A stretch of 64,000 nt of DNA from positions 48,073 to 112,072 of the forward strand of contig NW_025317439.1 in NCBI RefSeq assembly GCF_018873765.1. The letters are read 5' to 3'. Position numbers and translations under genes: made by a program. The first letter of the stretch is position 1. Every line of letters begins with the position of its first letter. Positions 32,090-43,581 of this stretch are shown here, piece after piece. Source of the stretch: Telopea speciosissima. Its lineage: Eukaryota; Streptophyta; Magnoliopsida; Proteales; Proteaceae. Under the pieces are notes generated by a model, which had not been told where the DNA came from, ran no database searches, and saw only the letters and a list, made by a program, of their open reading frames with translations.

Positions 32090-32919
32090 GGTATTTTCTG
32101 TCAATCGACTTTGGAGATCGAATTACAGTTGGAAGATCGGTTTTGCAATCCTAGTTTTATTGGCGTTTATCATTCACGGCAAGGTGACCTTTGTGATCGG
32201 TTTTAGATTTTTGGATCTACAACTCTGGTTTTGATCGTTTTTTACGCGGGCATATCATTCACGAGGGTTTCGTGTCAGGTGTTAATTGCGAAGTGAAAGC
32301 CGCGATTGATTCCTGAAATCGAATTTCGTTTGCACCTTCAAAGTTTTGGTTATCGTGCTTCTGTGTTTGTCAGAGAGAACATCCAAAGCTTCTTTATTCG
32401 GAAGTTTGCCTTTTTGTTTTCTGATTTCAGAGATAAGCCTTTGTTCCATTAATCTATCAAAAGTGGTTGAACAGAAAAAGCACTTTGATTTGATTGATCA
32501 TTGAAAAAAAAAAAAAAAAAAAAAAAAAAGAAGTCAAAGCAATCAATGCTTTGAATTGAAAAGCAATTGATTTGATTCTGATTTGCAATAAAAAAAAAAA
32601 AACAAAAAAGAGAGGCATATCAGATTACGTTGGAACAAGCAAAGCTTTGGCTGTTTTGAAAAAAAAAAGAGGCTTTAGTTTTTTATTTGCTTTTGGGTTC
32701 GGCCAGTACTTGTGAGCTGCCAATACCCGCAAGCAATCAACACCTGCACCAGCAGCCTGCATTAGCGTGTACGTTACAAGTGTCGATACCGCTGCACCGT
32801 CGCGATCTTTTCCTCCGTCATCTAAATCCAGGGTTCTCCATCTCAGGTGTGACTGTTCCTTGAGCATTTATTTTTTTTATTTAAACTTTTGCTTGGGCAT
32901 ATAAACAAATCACATAAAT
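32090..32919 (+). other. Leader of the Copia element
   Basis: 830 bases without an ORF on the coding strand, with A-runs at 32504-32529, 32588-32602 and 32659-32668. A typical non-coding Copia leader before gag. Confidence 0.7.
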
Positions 32920-33710
32920 ATGGAGAAACACGCTGTTCCAATTGAGATGATCAAATTGGAAAGCTTTAGTGGCTCTGAGTTCAGTTCTTGGAAAAGGAGG
33001 ACTCAGTTTGGACTGAAGTACCTCAATAATTTCTACACTGTAGTAAATAAATTTTCTGATTGTACGGACCTAACTGAAGCCCAATGGATAAGTGATGAAG
33101 ACTTTTGCAAAGACTACCTATTGAACTGCTGTCGATAGGTCGAGAGACCTATAGTAAATATGAGACTGCAAAAGAGATTTGGGAAAACCTAGAAGCCCAA
33201 TTCAAAAAAGAGGAGGACCTATCAAAAACTCACTTGGTTGACAAGTTTATGGACTTAAGTTTCAAGAAGATAAGGAGATACTTCCACAAGTAACAGACTT
33301 TGAGAACTTGAGAACAAAATTGAACCAAGAAAACATCCCCGTTGTTGATGCATTCTTAGTGGGTGCAATTATCTTTAAGTTACCCTCTACCTGGCATTCC
33401 TTTAAAACTGAGATGCACAGAAAGAAAACACAAGTGGGGCTGGATGATCTCAAACGGTTCATTAGAATCGAAGATGAGAACAGAGCCAGGAATAACTTGG
33501 AGATGGTGAAACAACAACAGGCATCTGCCAATTTGGTTTCACAACCCAAGAAATATCCTAGGCAGTCCAAGCCACCTAAGAAAGAACCCCAACAGTTGGA
33601 GGCCAAAAAGACTAATTTTAAAAAGAGGGGCAAGTGCCGCAACTGTGGAAAGTGGGGTCACTATGCATCTGAGTGTAGGGGTCCTAAGAAAGGGAACACT
33701 GACACACCAC
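32920..33710 (+). pseudogene. Copia gag with two frameshifts
   Basis: Starts MEKHAVPIEMIKLESFSG with EFSSWKRRTQFGLKYLNN. It shifts frame near 33130 (into GRETYSKYETAKEIWENLE) and again near 33260 (into TDFENLRTKLNQENIP). LDDLKRFIRIEDENRARNN follows, and a CCHC knuckle CRNCGKWGHYASEC ends the domain. The two one-base shifts are the main lesions; the rest is well preserved. Confidence 0.85.
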
Positions 33711-35089
33711 AAAAGGAAGTTCACATGCTGGTAGACAAGACTGAGCCTACTAACTTTGTTGCCATGATTGGCAAGGGTAAGGGGTTGGCCAGTACATCTT
33801 CAGATTGGTGGTTAGACTCTGGAGCGACTTGTCATGTTTGCAATAGCAAAGACCTGCTCACTGATGTTGTTCAAGTAGCAGAGACTGTCACTGTTGTAAA
33901 TGGAGACGTCGTGGAAGTGGCTCAACAAGGGACAGCGAACCTGGTTCTATCATCAGGTAAAATATTAACTTTGAAAAATGTTAAAATCTTTCCTGGTTTT
34001 GAAAAGAATTTAATTTCCATTGGAATTTTGCTTGCTGCTGGCATGTCTATTACTTTTAGTAGTGGTAGAGTAACATTGTCTATTAACTCCTTCTATTTTG
34101 GATGTGCTTATAATTTGAATGGTATGTTTAGGTTGAGTTTAGCTAATGAGACAATAAACCAGGTTAACCATAATTCACTTGATCCCAAAATACTACATTG
34201 TAGGTTAGGATATGTGAACTATAGGAAAATGCTCAAACTAGCTAAAACTCATAATTTACCATTAGACACTTCAATTAGATTTAACAGATGTGAAGTGTGT
34301 GCTCAAACTAAAATAACTAGAAAACCGTTCAGACCTATTTCTAGGAGCACTCAACTTTTTGAACTTATACATTCTGACATTTGTGACTTTAAAAGCTACA
34401 CAACTAGAGGAGGTCGGAAGTATTTGATAACATTTATAGACGATTTTTCTAGATATTGTCATTTATACCTGTTAAAATCTAAAGATGAAGCTTTTGAAAA
34501 ATTTAAAATTTTCAAGAATAGGGTAAAAAATCAATTGAACTTGAAAATTAAAAGATTTAGAAGTGATAGGGGAGGAGAATACAAATTGATAGAGTTCAAC
34601 GAATTCTGTGCCTCTGCAGGCATAATCCTTGAAACTACTGCTCCTTACTCACCTCAATCAAATGGCATAGCTGAAAGAAAGAACAGGACGTTAACAGAGA
34701 TGTTAAACTCCATGTTATTGACAGCTGGCATGCCCTCTTGCTATTGGGGAGAAGCAGTGTTGACTGCAAATCACATTCTAAATAGACTACCACATTCAAA
34801 ACTGACTTCTACACCTTATGAACTATGGCATAATCATCCCTGTAGATATGACACTCTTAAGGTTTGGGGCTGTGTAGCTTATGTTAGGATACAAGACCCT
34901 AGGAGACCTAAGGTGGGAACTAGAACAAACACTTGTGTATATCTAGGTTGTGCAGAAGACAGTGCTGCAGACCGGTTTTTGGATCTATCAACCAATGTGG
35001 TGATAGAATCTAGGGATGCTATATTCTTTGAGGATAAATTCCTTAGAGATAAAGGCCCGACCTTGCCTGGTTTGGTGAAGTGGTTCTGA
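33711..35089 (+). CDS. Copia protease and integrase (open from 33308)
   Basis: In one open frame from 33308 to 35089. Protease active site WWLDSGATCHVCNS. Integrase zinc finger LHCRLGYVN..CEVCAQTK; catalytic residues in HSDICDFKS, FRSDRGGEY and the Glu in SPQSNGIAERKNRT; then YELWHNHPCRYDTLKVWGC and VYLGCAEDSA, the usual Copia integrase tail. It ends at TGA 35087 where a shift would be needed to enter RT. Integrase would insert the cDNA; the key residues look intact. Confidence 0.88.
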
Positions 35090-35463
35090 GAATCACCTTT
35101 GGAATCGAACCAATTGTTTCTGACACTACTCCCACAATGCTCCTTGAATCAGAATCTAGAAGAGTATCTACTAGAGATCGAGTACCCAAGAATTTTGGTG
35201 AGGATTTTGTAACCTACCATTTAGAGGCTGATCCATCCACCTATAAGGAAGCGATGAGATCTAGGGACTCACTGTTATGGAAAGAAGCCATTGATGAGGA
35301 AATGAGCTCTTTAATGCAGAATGAGACCTGGCACCTTGTTGATCTGCCTAGAGGGGCCAAGACAATAGGGTGTAAGTGGGTACTGAAGAAGAAACTTAAT
35401 CCGGATGGGTCTATAGCCAGGTATAAAGCACGATTAGTAGCTAAGGGCTATAAACATGTGTAA
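35080..35463 (+). pseudogene. N-terminal stub of Copia reverse transcriptase
   Basis: One frame off the integrase ORF. It reads YKEAMRSRDSLLWKEAIDEE, NETWHLVDLPRGAKTIGCKW and DGSIARYKARLVAKGYKHV, the start of Copia RT, then a stop and only 28 bases to the 3' LTR. The catalytic RT (YVDD) and RNase H are deleted. Confidence 0.88.
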
Positions 35464-35491
35464 TGGATATATGTAGAACATAGGAGGAGAT
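35464..35491 (+). other. Polypurine tract of the Copia element
   Basis: Purine-rich AGGAGGAGA directly before the 3' LTR at 35492. Confidence 0.6.
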
Positions 35492-35708
35492 TGTAAGGGT
35501 ATTTATGTAATATCCCTTTATATGTTCTAATATAATCTTACTTGTATTAATGCCCAGGCTGTGAGGGGCAATCTAGTAATTAGCCCATCTGACCTAAACC
35601 CTAGTTTTCCTATATATACTAGCTGGAGGCAGGAGTCTGGGTATTCCAAACTAGATACTCAGGGTGTAATGCTTTAAGCAACCTTGTGCTTAAACCCTAA
35701 CCCTAACA
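35492..35708 (+). repeat. 3' LTR of the Copia element
   Basis: 217 bp; differs from the 5' LTR by CTGGAGG for CTAGAGG and CAGGAGT for CAGCAGT. GGGGT follows. Confidence 0.95.
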
Positions 35709-35713
35709 GGGGT

Positions 35714-36419
35714 TGCCTCCGGTGGGATCGTTGCAGGAAGAGGAGGAGGAGTGCGTGAGATGGCGAGGCTGAGTGTGCGGCTTACGATGTAGGGGTGAGA
35801 GCTTGCAATGGCCTGGGCGTGATAAATGGCAGGGTTTGGGAATGTGGCAGTGATTGCAGATGAGGGCGAGGTTGTATGGCAGAGAAAGGGTGGAGTCTGC
35901 AACAGGGGGTGGGTCCTCTTGCAGGTCCAACAGGGGCAGCGAAGTTTAGCGGACGTCGCTGGGATTCAACGTTAGGGAATGGGTAGGGTGTGCAACAGGG
36001 GTGGCATATGAGGTTTTGAAGCAGCGGAAGGTACGGTTGTAGAATAGGTGAGAGAGAAGTATGTGAATGTAGAAGGAAGATCGATGCGTCAGTTTATGGA
36101 TGATAAGGTAATGATAGGAGGGAGGTAGTGGAGTTGAGTTTTAGGGATGAAGATTGGGTTTGAGCGATGGCACGGTTGGGGTTTAGGCGATTGGGGATGA
36201 AGCGATGATGGTGGTTATGCAAAGGATATGGGTTTTGCAGGTCGTGAGGATGGGTTACGATGGAAGTGATGGATGTTATGGTGGGTATGCAGTAGGGGAT
36301 GTGGATTTCACAGTTGCAGGTTTGATGTTGTCATCTGTGGAAATTCGTAGGAGCAGGGGAAAATATTGAGAAGATGGTTCAGCAGCTTGTTGGAGCAGAA
36401 GGATCCAATACGGATACCA
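35714..36419 (-). other. GC-rich leader-like sequence of an older Copia remnant
   Basis: Purine-rich plus strand without a recognisable gene; minus-strand frames are Pro/Ser/Thr-rich. On the minus strand it follows an LTR-like end and TGGTATCC (36412-36420), so it may be the leader of a decayed Copia element. Low certainty. Confidence 0.35.
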
Positions 36420-36654
36420 TGTAAGCTCACACGAATTGAATTGCATTGCTCTCTTTCTCTCTCTCTCTCTCTTGAAATTTGAAATCATGGTGGAGCTAAT
36501 GGATAAATAGCTCACAGTGCCTTTCTTGTTGGGTGAATGAATGGAAATTATATTAAAAGAAGCAAAAAACAGCTCAAGAGCTAAAAGGGCTATTAACCAA
36601 GGATATATAGCCATATAGGCCCCAACAAAACCACATTGACCAAGATGGGGACCC

Positions 36655-36765
36655 TTATCCGCTGCTGTGTCATTGTGCGGCGCAGCAGCGGCCATGTATG
36701 CACGGTGGGGCCTATTGTGCACACATGATCGTTGCTGCACCGCACAATGGCACAGCAGCAGATAA
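36655..36765. mobile_element. Short MITE, TTATC..GATAA inverted repeats
   Basis: About 30-bp imperfect inverted repeats: TTATCCGCTGCTGTG.. against TTATCTGCTGCTGTG.. . Flanks AAGATGG (36642-36648 and 36773-36779) could be a worn 9-bp target duplication. It shares its terminal TTATC-NGCT with the copy at 43582-43758. Confidence 0.6.
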
Positions 36766-36947
36766 AAGTTCCAAAGATGGTCCATGGGGGACAAAACAAC
36801 GTGAGTGAATAAGGAGAAGATCCCATGAAGAGGCAAGATGCGTATCTTCTGCAGAATCTGGACAAGATCGATGTCTATTTCTAACTTACGGCCAACAATC
36901 CTTAAAAAGGGAAAATACAACTAAAATAGGAAACCTATACTATCTAT

Positions 36948-37451
36948 TAGGGCTGCAATAGGGTCGGGTTGGGCCGGGCTTTTTAAAACCCTAACCCAAC
37001 CCTGAGTCCCCTTAGCTGGGCCCAGGCCCGCCCTGACCCTGACTCAGGGTTTAAATACCTTGACCCTAACCCTGACCCTGACAGGCCAAGCCCAACCCTG
37101 GCCCTGGCCCTGCAATAATTAAATTAAAATAACAAAATTATGTAAGATGTGATAGAGGAGGCTTGAACCCAAGACCTTTTGGTAGCAATTGGTTTCTACG
37201 CAACACAAACTACCAAGTGCACTAAAAACTTGTTTATTTGAATAATAGCTTCTATTTTTTAATAGATAAATAAATTTCTTTAGGGCCAAAATCAGGGTCG
37301 GGTTGACCCTAGGTCTCAACCTTGATCCGACCCGACCCTGACTCAGGGCCAGGAATTTTTTACCCTAACCCGCTCTCAAGGCCAGAAATCTTAGCCCAGG
37401 CCCTATTCGGGCTCAGGGCAGGTTCGCGACGGGGCCAAACTTGCACCCCTA
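36948..37451. mobile_element. hAT-type MITE with 8-bp target duplication
   Basis: 504 bp flanked by perfect CTATCTAT (36940-36947 and 37452-37459). Ends TAGGGCTGCAA and TTGCACCCCTA form an 11-bp inverted repeat with one mismatch. 8-bp duplication plus TAGGG-TGCAA ends is hAT. The interior is rich in CCCTGAC and ACCCGACC runs in both orientations, with no ORF. Confidence 0.85.
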
Positions 37452-37459
37452 CTATCTAT

Positions 37460-38256
37460 ACAAGAGATCTAATTAATAGGAAACATGAACAAGTACAAGT
37501 GTCCTATTCAAAACCCAATTCAATCTTACCTGGGGCTGAATAAAAGGTAATGGGTTGTGTTTGAAAACAGCTTGACCGCATAGGATTAAGCTCCTAATCT
37601 CTTACCAATTTATTTTTGGATAGAAAAGTCAAACTATAGAACCCATTAAAATAAAATTCTTTGTTTGTATCGACTATCGAGGAAGGGGGCTTGGCCTGGC
37701 AATTGGGGGTAACCTTGTTCAATGAAATTAACATGTTAAAACAATTCCGGGTTGTTTGGCCCTCTATTAATTTAATTTAAATGATCTATTAACAGTGAGA
37801 GGCCGAGAGCACATGATTACACGTTAAGTTATATGGTGGAGAAGTCGTGATTGTAAAATAATTACACTTTTTTTTTTTGATAGACAGGACTGATGAGCAG
37901 TACTAGCTACCACAAGTTGAGTAGATGTTTATTTGAATTTGTAGACATGGTTGGTTGGTTGGTTGGTCGGTCGTCTGAACTTGATAAATGTATGAACATT
38001 GAATCAGAGTAGTGCTTCGTTCGTATAATTGAGTAAGTGCTCTTCCATTACTTATTAATAATATGCATTAAATTTTGGGGAGCAGCTCAGAAAGTCAAAT
38101 GGATTGGGAATTCATGAAATGTACGTAGAATATATATTTGTATAATAATATAAGGAAGCTCCACAGCTTTGATTGCATTCAATTCCCTATGGCAGATTCC
38201 CCCTGTTTGATTTAGAATTGCACCACCTAATTCAGCTTCATCAACTAACTACTCCA
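37460..38256. other. Upstream region of the NLR gene
   Basis: AT-rich. A TATA-like run AATATATATTTGTATAATAATATAAG (38129-38155, only partly TATA) precedes the NLR start by about 110 bases. A GGTTGGTTGGTTGGTCGG run lies at 37951-37968. Confidence 0.4.
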
Positions 38257-41200
38257 ATGGCAGATACCCCTGTTTCTAAAGTGTTGCAGCAACTGAACTC
38301 CATCATTCAACAACAGAACGATCAAGAGCTGAGGTTGGTCTCTGGTGTTAAGGAAGAAGTGAATAAGTTGTCTGCAACACTCAAGGACATCCAGTCAGTG
38401 CTTGAGGATGCAGAGGAGAAACAAATGAGAGACAAAGATGTGAAGGTATGGGTTGAAGAGATAAAAGATGCAGTCTATGAACTGGATGACATATTGGATG
38501 ACTGGAGCACTCAGATTCTCAAATCAAAAATTGAAGAAGAGCAGAAGAAGAAGAAGAAGAAGAAGAAGAAGCAGAAGAAGACGAAGGTTAGTACCTACTT
38601 GTCCTCTCCTTGCATTTGTTTGAATCATGTCTTTACACACCATGACACCGGTCGTAAGATTAAGGAAATTAGGAAACGACTAGATTCCCTTGCAAATGAG
38701 AAAGGAAAGTACTGCCTTGTGGAGGAGAGGAATATGGTTAAGGAGTTGGAAGAAGAAGCACAACAGTACTACCTGAAAAGTACTACTTGGTCTATGACTA
38801 ATGGTGATGTATCAGATGATGATCATCATAATCAGATATATGGTCAGGACACAGATAAAGATATCATAATCAGCCAATTATTAAGTGAGAGTAGCCAACA
38901 GGAAGGAATTGGCCTTCATGTCATCTCCATAGTTGGTATGGGTGGTCTGGGAAAGACTACTCTTGCTCAACTTGTCTTCAATGATAACAAGGTGACAAGT
39001 CATTTTGAAAAGAGGTTGTGGGTGCGTGTGTCAAGGTCTTTTGATGCTAGAAAGATTGCCAAGGCAATCATTGAAGCCATTAATGGCGGAGAGAGTTCAA
39101 GTGCCGCTCCTCTTTCCCTGGCATGGGAATCCTTTCAACTACATCTCTATAACTCTATTAAAGGAAGGAGGTTTTTGCTGGTCTTAGATAATATATGGAT
39201 TGAGGATCACAGAAAGTGGGGTGCATTGAAGTTTTCTCTTAACTATGGTGCACTAGGAAGTAGAATTTTGGTGACCACACGCAGTGAGAAAGTTGCATTG
39301 ACAATGGGTGCAATCAACCCGTATCATTCGCAGCCATTGTCCAATGATCACTGTTTCTTGTTGTTTAGCCACCTAGCTTTGGCTGGAAGGGAGGAAAAAG
39401 AGTTGAAACAATATGAAGAAATTGGTAAGGAAATAGCCAAGAAATGCAGAGGCGTTCCTCTTGCAGCAAAGATATTAGGATGTCTCATGCGCTTGAAGAG
39501 TACAAGACAAGATTGGCTGGATATCTTAGAGAGTGAAACATGGAAATTTCAAGAAAGTGTTTTATTACCAGCTCTTTTGCTGACTTACTATGATCTTCCC
39601 TCACCTATCAAGTGTTGCTTTGCCTTTTGTGCTATCTTCCCTAAAGACCATTGGATACACAAAGACAATTTAATCAAATTATGGATGTCACAGGGTTTTC
39701 TTGGCATTGACGGAAGAAAAGAATTGGAGCTTATTGGTGTGGATTTTTTTGACAATCTAGTGATATGCTCGTTTTTCCAGGATCTAAGAAAAGATAAGGA
39801 TGGCCACATTTACTGTTGCAAGATGCATGATCTTGTTCATGACCTTGCACAATTTATCACTGATAAAGAGTGTTTTATTATAGATATGAAGAAAAGTGAT
39901 AATACTGGTGATCAGTTGTACTACAACAAGAAGTTCTGCCGTTTATCTTTGCTATCAGGTGAGGAGGTCATGTATTCAATTCCAGTATCCCTTCACAGTG
40001 TCAAGGTTCTCCATACTCTCAAACTCTTTGGGGAAATATCAGTTATAACTCTTCCTCCAATTTTATTTAGTTATTTGACATGTCTAAGGGCATTGGATTT
40101 AAGTAAAACCAAGCTTACAGAACTCCCATCAGAGGTTGTGAAATTGATACATCTAAGATATCTTGATTTGTCAATGACAGATATCAAGGAATTGCCCGAA
40201 ACATTGAGTGAACTATGCAATCTGCAAACCTTGAAACTTGACAATTGTGAGTATCTTAGTAAACTTCCGCAACGGATTGGGAAATTGATTAATTTGAGAC
40301 ATCTTGAAATTGAGAACACTGTTTGTCTCAATCGTTTACCTCAAGAAATTGGAAGATTAACATCCCTTCGAACATTAAGCAGATTCTTTGCAAGTGAAGG
40401 ATGTAGGATTGGGGAATTGAAAAACCTCAATCTCATTCGAGGAAGGCTAGAAATAACAAGGCTGAAGAGAGTGGCAAACAAGAGCGAGAGCTTTGAGGCA
40501 GGATTGAAGAATAAAAAAGATGTCCATAGCCTGGTGTTAGAGTTTTCAGATGATTCAGTTGGAATGAGCAAGGAAGTAGAGAGGATGGAGGGTGTTCTTC
40601 AAGGCCTTGAACCACATCCCAACCTAGTGAAATTAAGCATTTTTTAATACCCTGGTTTCAAGTTTCCAACTTGGATGGATGATAATTCCGTGTTGTCTAA
40701 TTTACGGTCTCTGTCTCTGTCTTGTTGCTGGAAACTTAGACGGTTACCCACTACATTGTGGAAACTACCATTCCTTGAAATTCTTGAGATCGATCACTTG
40801 CCTAATTGGGAGGAGTGGAGTATGGGAATAGACCAAGAAGATGGAGTGGTTATCAGTACGACTATTTTGCCGTGTCTCCGTAATTTGGTCATCTCAAGTT
40901 GTCCAAAGTTGAAGACATTGCCAGCTCTTGGAAAACTAGCATCCCTCGAATCTATTAGAATCGAGGGATTACATGGATTAACACTTTGGGTTGTGAGATT
41001 TATGGGATTTGTGGTGATGGTGGCATTATGAAAGGAAGTTTTTTTCCTAAGTTGAAAGAACTCACTTTCTCATTTATGAGTAATTTGGAGGTGTGGGAAT
41101 TGGGAGTGGAAGCAGCTGCAAAGGAGATTAAGATTATGCCATGTCTTGATATATTGAAGCTTTACAAGTGCCCAAAGTTAAATGTTGTACTGACTACTGT

Positions 41201-41921
41201 GGTACTTGTGTCACTTGAACAGCTTTCAGTACATTTTACCAGGATTAATACAATAAAATACAATGGTGATGATGAACTCTATGGAGGTGGTGAGAGACAT
41301 GGTGATTTATGCCCTGATCAGTTCAAATCACTTGAGTTTGTGAAACACAGGAAGATAATGCCTTGTCTTAGGAGTTTAGTCCTTTGGCATTGTCCCATGT
41401 TAGTTGCACCACCACACCACCTCTTCCTGCCTCATACATCACCACCACTAAGGAAGCTGGTTATAGGAGATTGTCCATTATTGAGTTGGATGCTACAGCC
41501 ACTATTGCCATCTCCTGTACCACCATTAATGCCGCCACCTTCATCATATGTTTTGCTGCCATTCCTTGAGGAATTAGAGTTGATATACAATGCAGGTTCT
41601 CTGTCAAGGTCACTGTTATCACCAGATAATAGTCAGATATACTTTCTCAACCTCAAGTCTTTGATTCTCACTGGTTCACCACATACTTCACTTCCCCAAG
41701 GCATAGGACAACTTACAATGCTCAGGAGATTAACAATCTGGAGTTGCAACAGAATGACACATATGTCAAAGGAGATAAAACATCTGGCCATGCTTCAGGA
41801 GCTAAGGATCTTATATTGTGAGATTCTTGGACCAAGATGTCAAGAAGGAGCAGAAGATTGGGGCAAGATATCACACATCCCCTCAATTATAATTGATGGA
41901 GTTTTTGTTGAGCGCCAATGA
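38257..41921 (+). pseudogene. CC-NBS-LRR disease-resistance gene (RGA-like), stop and frameshift
   Basis: Start ATG at 38257 (MADTPVSKVLQQL); the frame upstream lacks an ATG. Coiled coil about residues 1-110 with VYELDDILDDW (EDVID-like). NB-ARC: P-loop GMGGLGKTTLAQ near residue 227, FEKRLWVRVSRSFD, kinase-2 LLVLDNIW (second Asp is Asn; Trp marks the CC type), GSRILVTTRS, CRGVPLAAK, and MHDLVHDLAQF near 522. LRRs follow (LPSEVVKLIHLRYLDLS, LPETLSELCNLQTLKL). TAA at 40645 (codon 797) interrupts LSIF-YPGFKFPTW in frame; a one-base shift near 41000 moves into CEIYGICGDGG. The LRRs continue to HIPSIIIDG, the usual C-terminus, about 1220 codons in all. No introns are seen. NLRs sense pathogen effectors in the cytoplasm. 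It is probably a pseudogene, unless the lesions are assembly errors. Confidence 0.88.
38544..38587 (+). repeat. (AAG)n microsatellite inside the NLR
   Basis: Encodes about nine consecutive Lys, then QKKTK, between coiled coil and NB-ARC; the linker is extended and in frame. Confidence 0.9.
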
Positions 41922-42693
41922 AGGTAATCCTTCTTACCTACTTGAGTGAGTCCAAATTAATTAAGTCCAGTAGTCCCCATCTACTTAATATGTATTTCCA
42001 TCTGATTGTCACATCAGGTGGGTATCCGACTTCCAGTGGTTGGATGATTGAGTATCTAGTTCTTTGAGTGAGCTTAAATGTAAGGGGTTTTTTTTTTTTT
42101 TTTAATTTTAAATTAATTGGATCTTAATTGTTTATGGCAACCAAAACAACTTTCCCAGATTTTTTAGTGAGGAATTCAATTTTTTCTTTTGCTTGTGCAG
42201 TTAAATTTGTTTAAACCATTTTAAAGTAAAGCAAAATTATGTAATTGTTGGGTAACTTAAAGTCCTAGTTCAACTGATTTACAAGATTGGGCCAATCCAT
42301 GCTTAGATACTGATTTATATGAGACTTCTTTTTTATTGATAATGATAACTACTGATTTATATAAGCTACAAAGCTTCTTGTTCCCACGCAAAAGAGCCTT
42401 TAAAGTTTATGGACAAGATTAGGTATCAACACTTGAACTTTCAGTGCTACTCCATTACTCCTTTAAATCTTTTGAGTTACATGCATTACCTTTTGTTATT
42501 TTCTCTTTCATTATAGTACCAAATTTATGATATTAACCACCACCATCCTATCTGCAGTTATAGTAAGATCCAATCTCTTCCTATCTATGAGATCAGTGCA
42601 TAGAGATGATGTTGACAAGCACAGTCCATCCCTTTCTCCACATAGTTTCGACCCAGTTTTGATGGGTTTTTGCCGGAAGTTTGACTTCTGAAA
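41922..42693. other. Downstream of the NLR, nothing recognised
   Basis: AT-rich with a T-run at 42090-42105. No ORF or repeat supported. Confidence 0.5.
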
Positions 42694-42969
42694 ATGTACC
42701 TCTCTTGGAGAACCTTGCTTGCATTGATGGTTCTTTGCCTGTCAACTCTATCCATCGTCATGGGCCTAGAGTTGCAGCTTTCATTGGTCAATCGCCCAGT
42801 GTCAGAGTCAGAATCAGAGTTAAAAAGGAAGACTGGAGAATCTCTGGGGCGAAACCCATTTGCTTGTCAGTTACAAGCTTCATGTGGCCACTATGGAAAG
42901 TTGGAACCATTAAGGAGTACAAACACAAAAGTAAATGCCATTTGCTTGTCAATTGCAAGCTTCTTTGAT
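42694..42969 (+). CDS. Possible small secreted peptide ORF
   Basis: Frame starts with an ATG at 42694, followed by a hydrophobic stretch (LLALMVLCLSTLSIVMG) that looks like a signal peptide, then a polar region (SESESELKRKTGESLG) and two Cys (ACQLQASCGHYG). It runs on into a MITE at 43016, so the real end or splice site is unclear. A phrase (CATTTGCTTGTCA) occurs twice, about 97 bases apart. I do not recognise a family; it may be chance. Confidence 0.25.
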
Positions 42970-43015
42970 TTCTTTTCTCCATTTTGTTCTCCACTTTGTT
43001 TGGTTGGCTGCATCG

Positions 43016-43162
43016 TTATCCCCTCCAATTTGCTGCCCTCTCCAATTCCTCCAATTCCTCACATGGGGGCAGAAATGACCACCTTACCCCCTGCCCGAAA
43101 ACACTGCCCAAGGTGGGGTCTACTCCCCCCCCCCCCCCCATTAGAGGAATTGGAGGTGATAA
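43016..43162. mobile_element. MITE related to the TTATC family
   Basis: Ends TTATCCCCTCCAATT and AATTGGAGGTGATAA are inverted. The interior (GAAATGACCACCTTACCCCCTG, split over the centre, and a C-run at 43122-43140) matches the interior of 43582-43758 (GAGATGACCACCCTACCC). Target duplication not evident. Confidence 0.6.
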
Positions 43163-43572
43163 TTATTCCTTGTTAGCATCATTACTAGGGTTTTCTATGG
43201 TTTTGCCCATCCCTTGATAGGAAGGCCTTGTCAATGACATGTAAGAAAGTTTCATTGAATTCAACTCCTTGGCTTCTAGCCTTATATAATTCATGCCTAT
43301 TATCTGAATAGAACTGTCTTTAAACCCCCCCCCCCCAAATAAAAAAAGGATCGAATTTGATCCATTCCTGTCCCATCCTTGATGAGTGAGGCGAAGATGG
43401 TGTGAAGAAAGCTCCTTCTGTATCGCTCTCTTGTATGTAGGGAAGACAATTCATCTTAGATCAGGTTACATTTTCATGAATGCTTAATCCTTGGCAACCT
43501 CATTGAACACTTGAGCTCAAGAATACTCCCGTAAATGAAACGACAATGAAGCTAGGAGCGAGGAGTGAGTTG
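43163..43572. other. Intergenic
   Basis: No ORF; a C-run at 43326-43337. Nothing supported. Confidence 0.5.
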
Positions 43573-43581
43573 CTAGACATG

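Larger units (their letters stand above)
31859..35708 (+). mobile_element. Copia retrotransposon, young internal-deletion derivative
   Basis: Two 217-bp LTRs (31859-32075 and 35492-35708) that differ at only two positions by eye, flanked by GGGGT (31854-31858 and 35709-35713). Order on the plus strand: LTR, long leader, gag, protease, integrase, start of RT, 3' LTR; this is Copia order. RT and RNase H are missing after the ARLVAKGYKHV block, so the element is 3850 bp and could only have moved with help or lost RT afterwards. The primer site is unusual (see 32076-32089). Confidence 0.95.
36420..37570 (-). repeat. Copia LTR remnant, interrupted by two MITEs
   Basis: Plus strand starts TGTAAGCTCACACG beside a primer-like GGATACCA (read TGGTATCC on minus). 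It contains a CT microsatellite (36449-36472), a Mutator-like MITE (36655-36765) and the hAT MITE (36948-37451). The outer end is a guess at GAAAACA near 37570. No pol remains. Confidence 0.35.
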
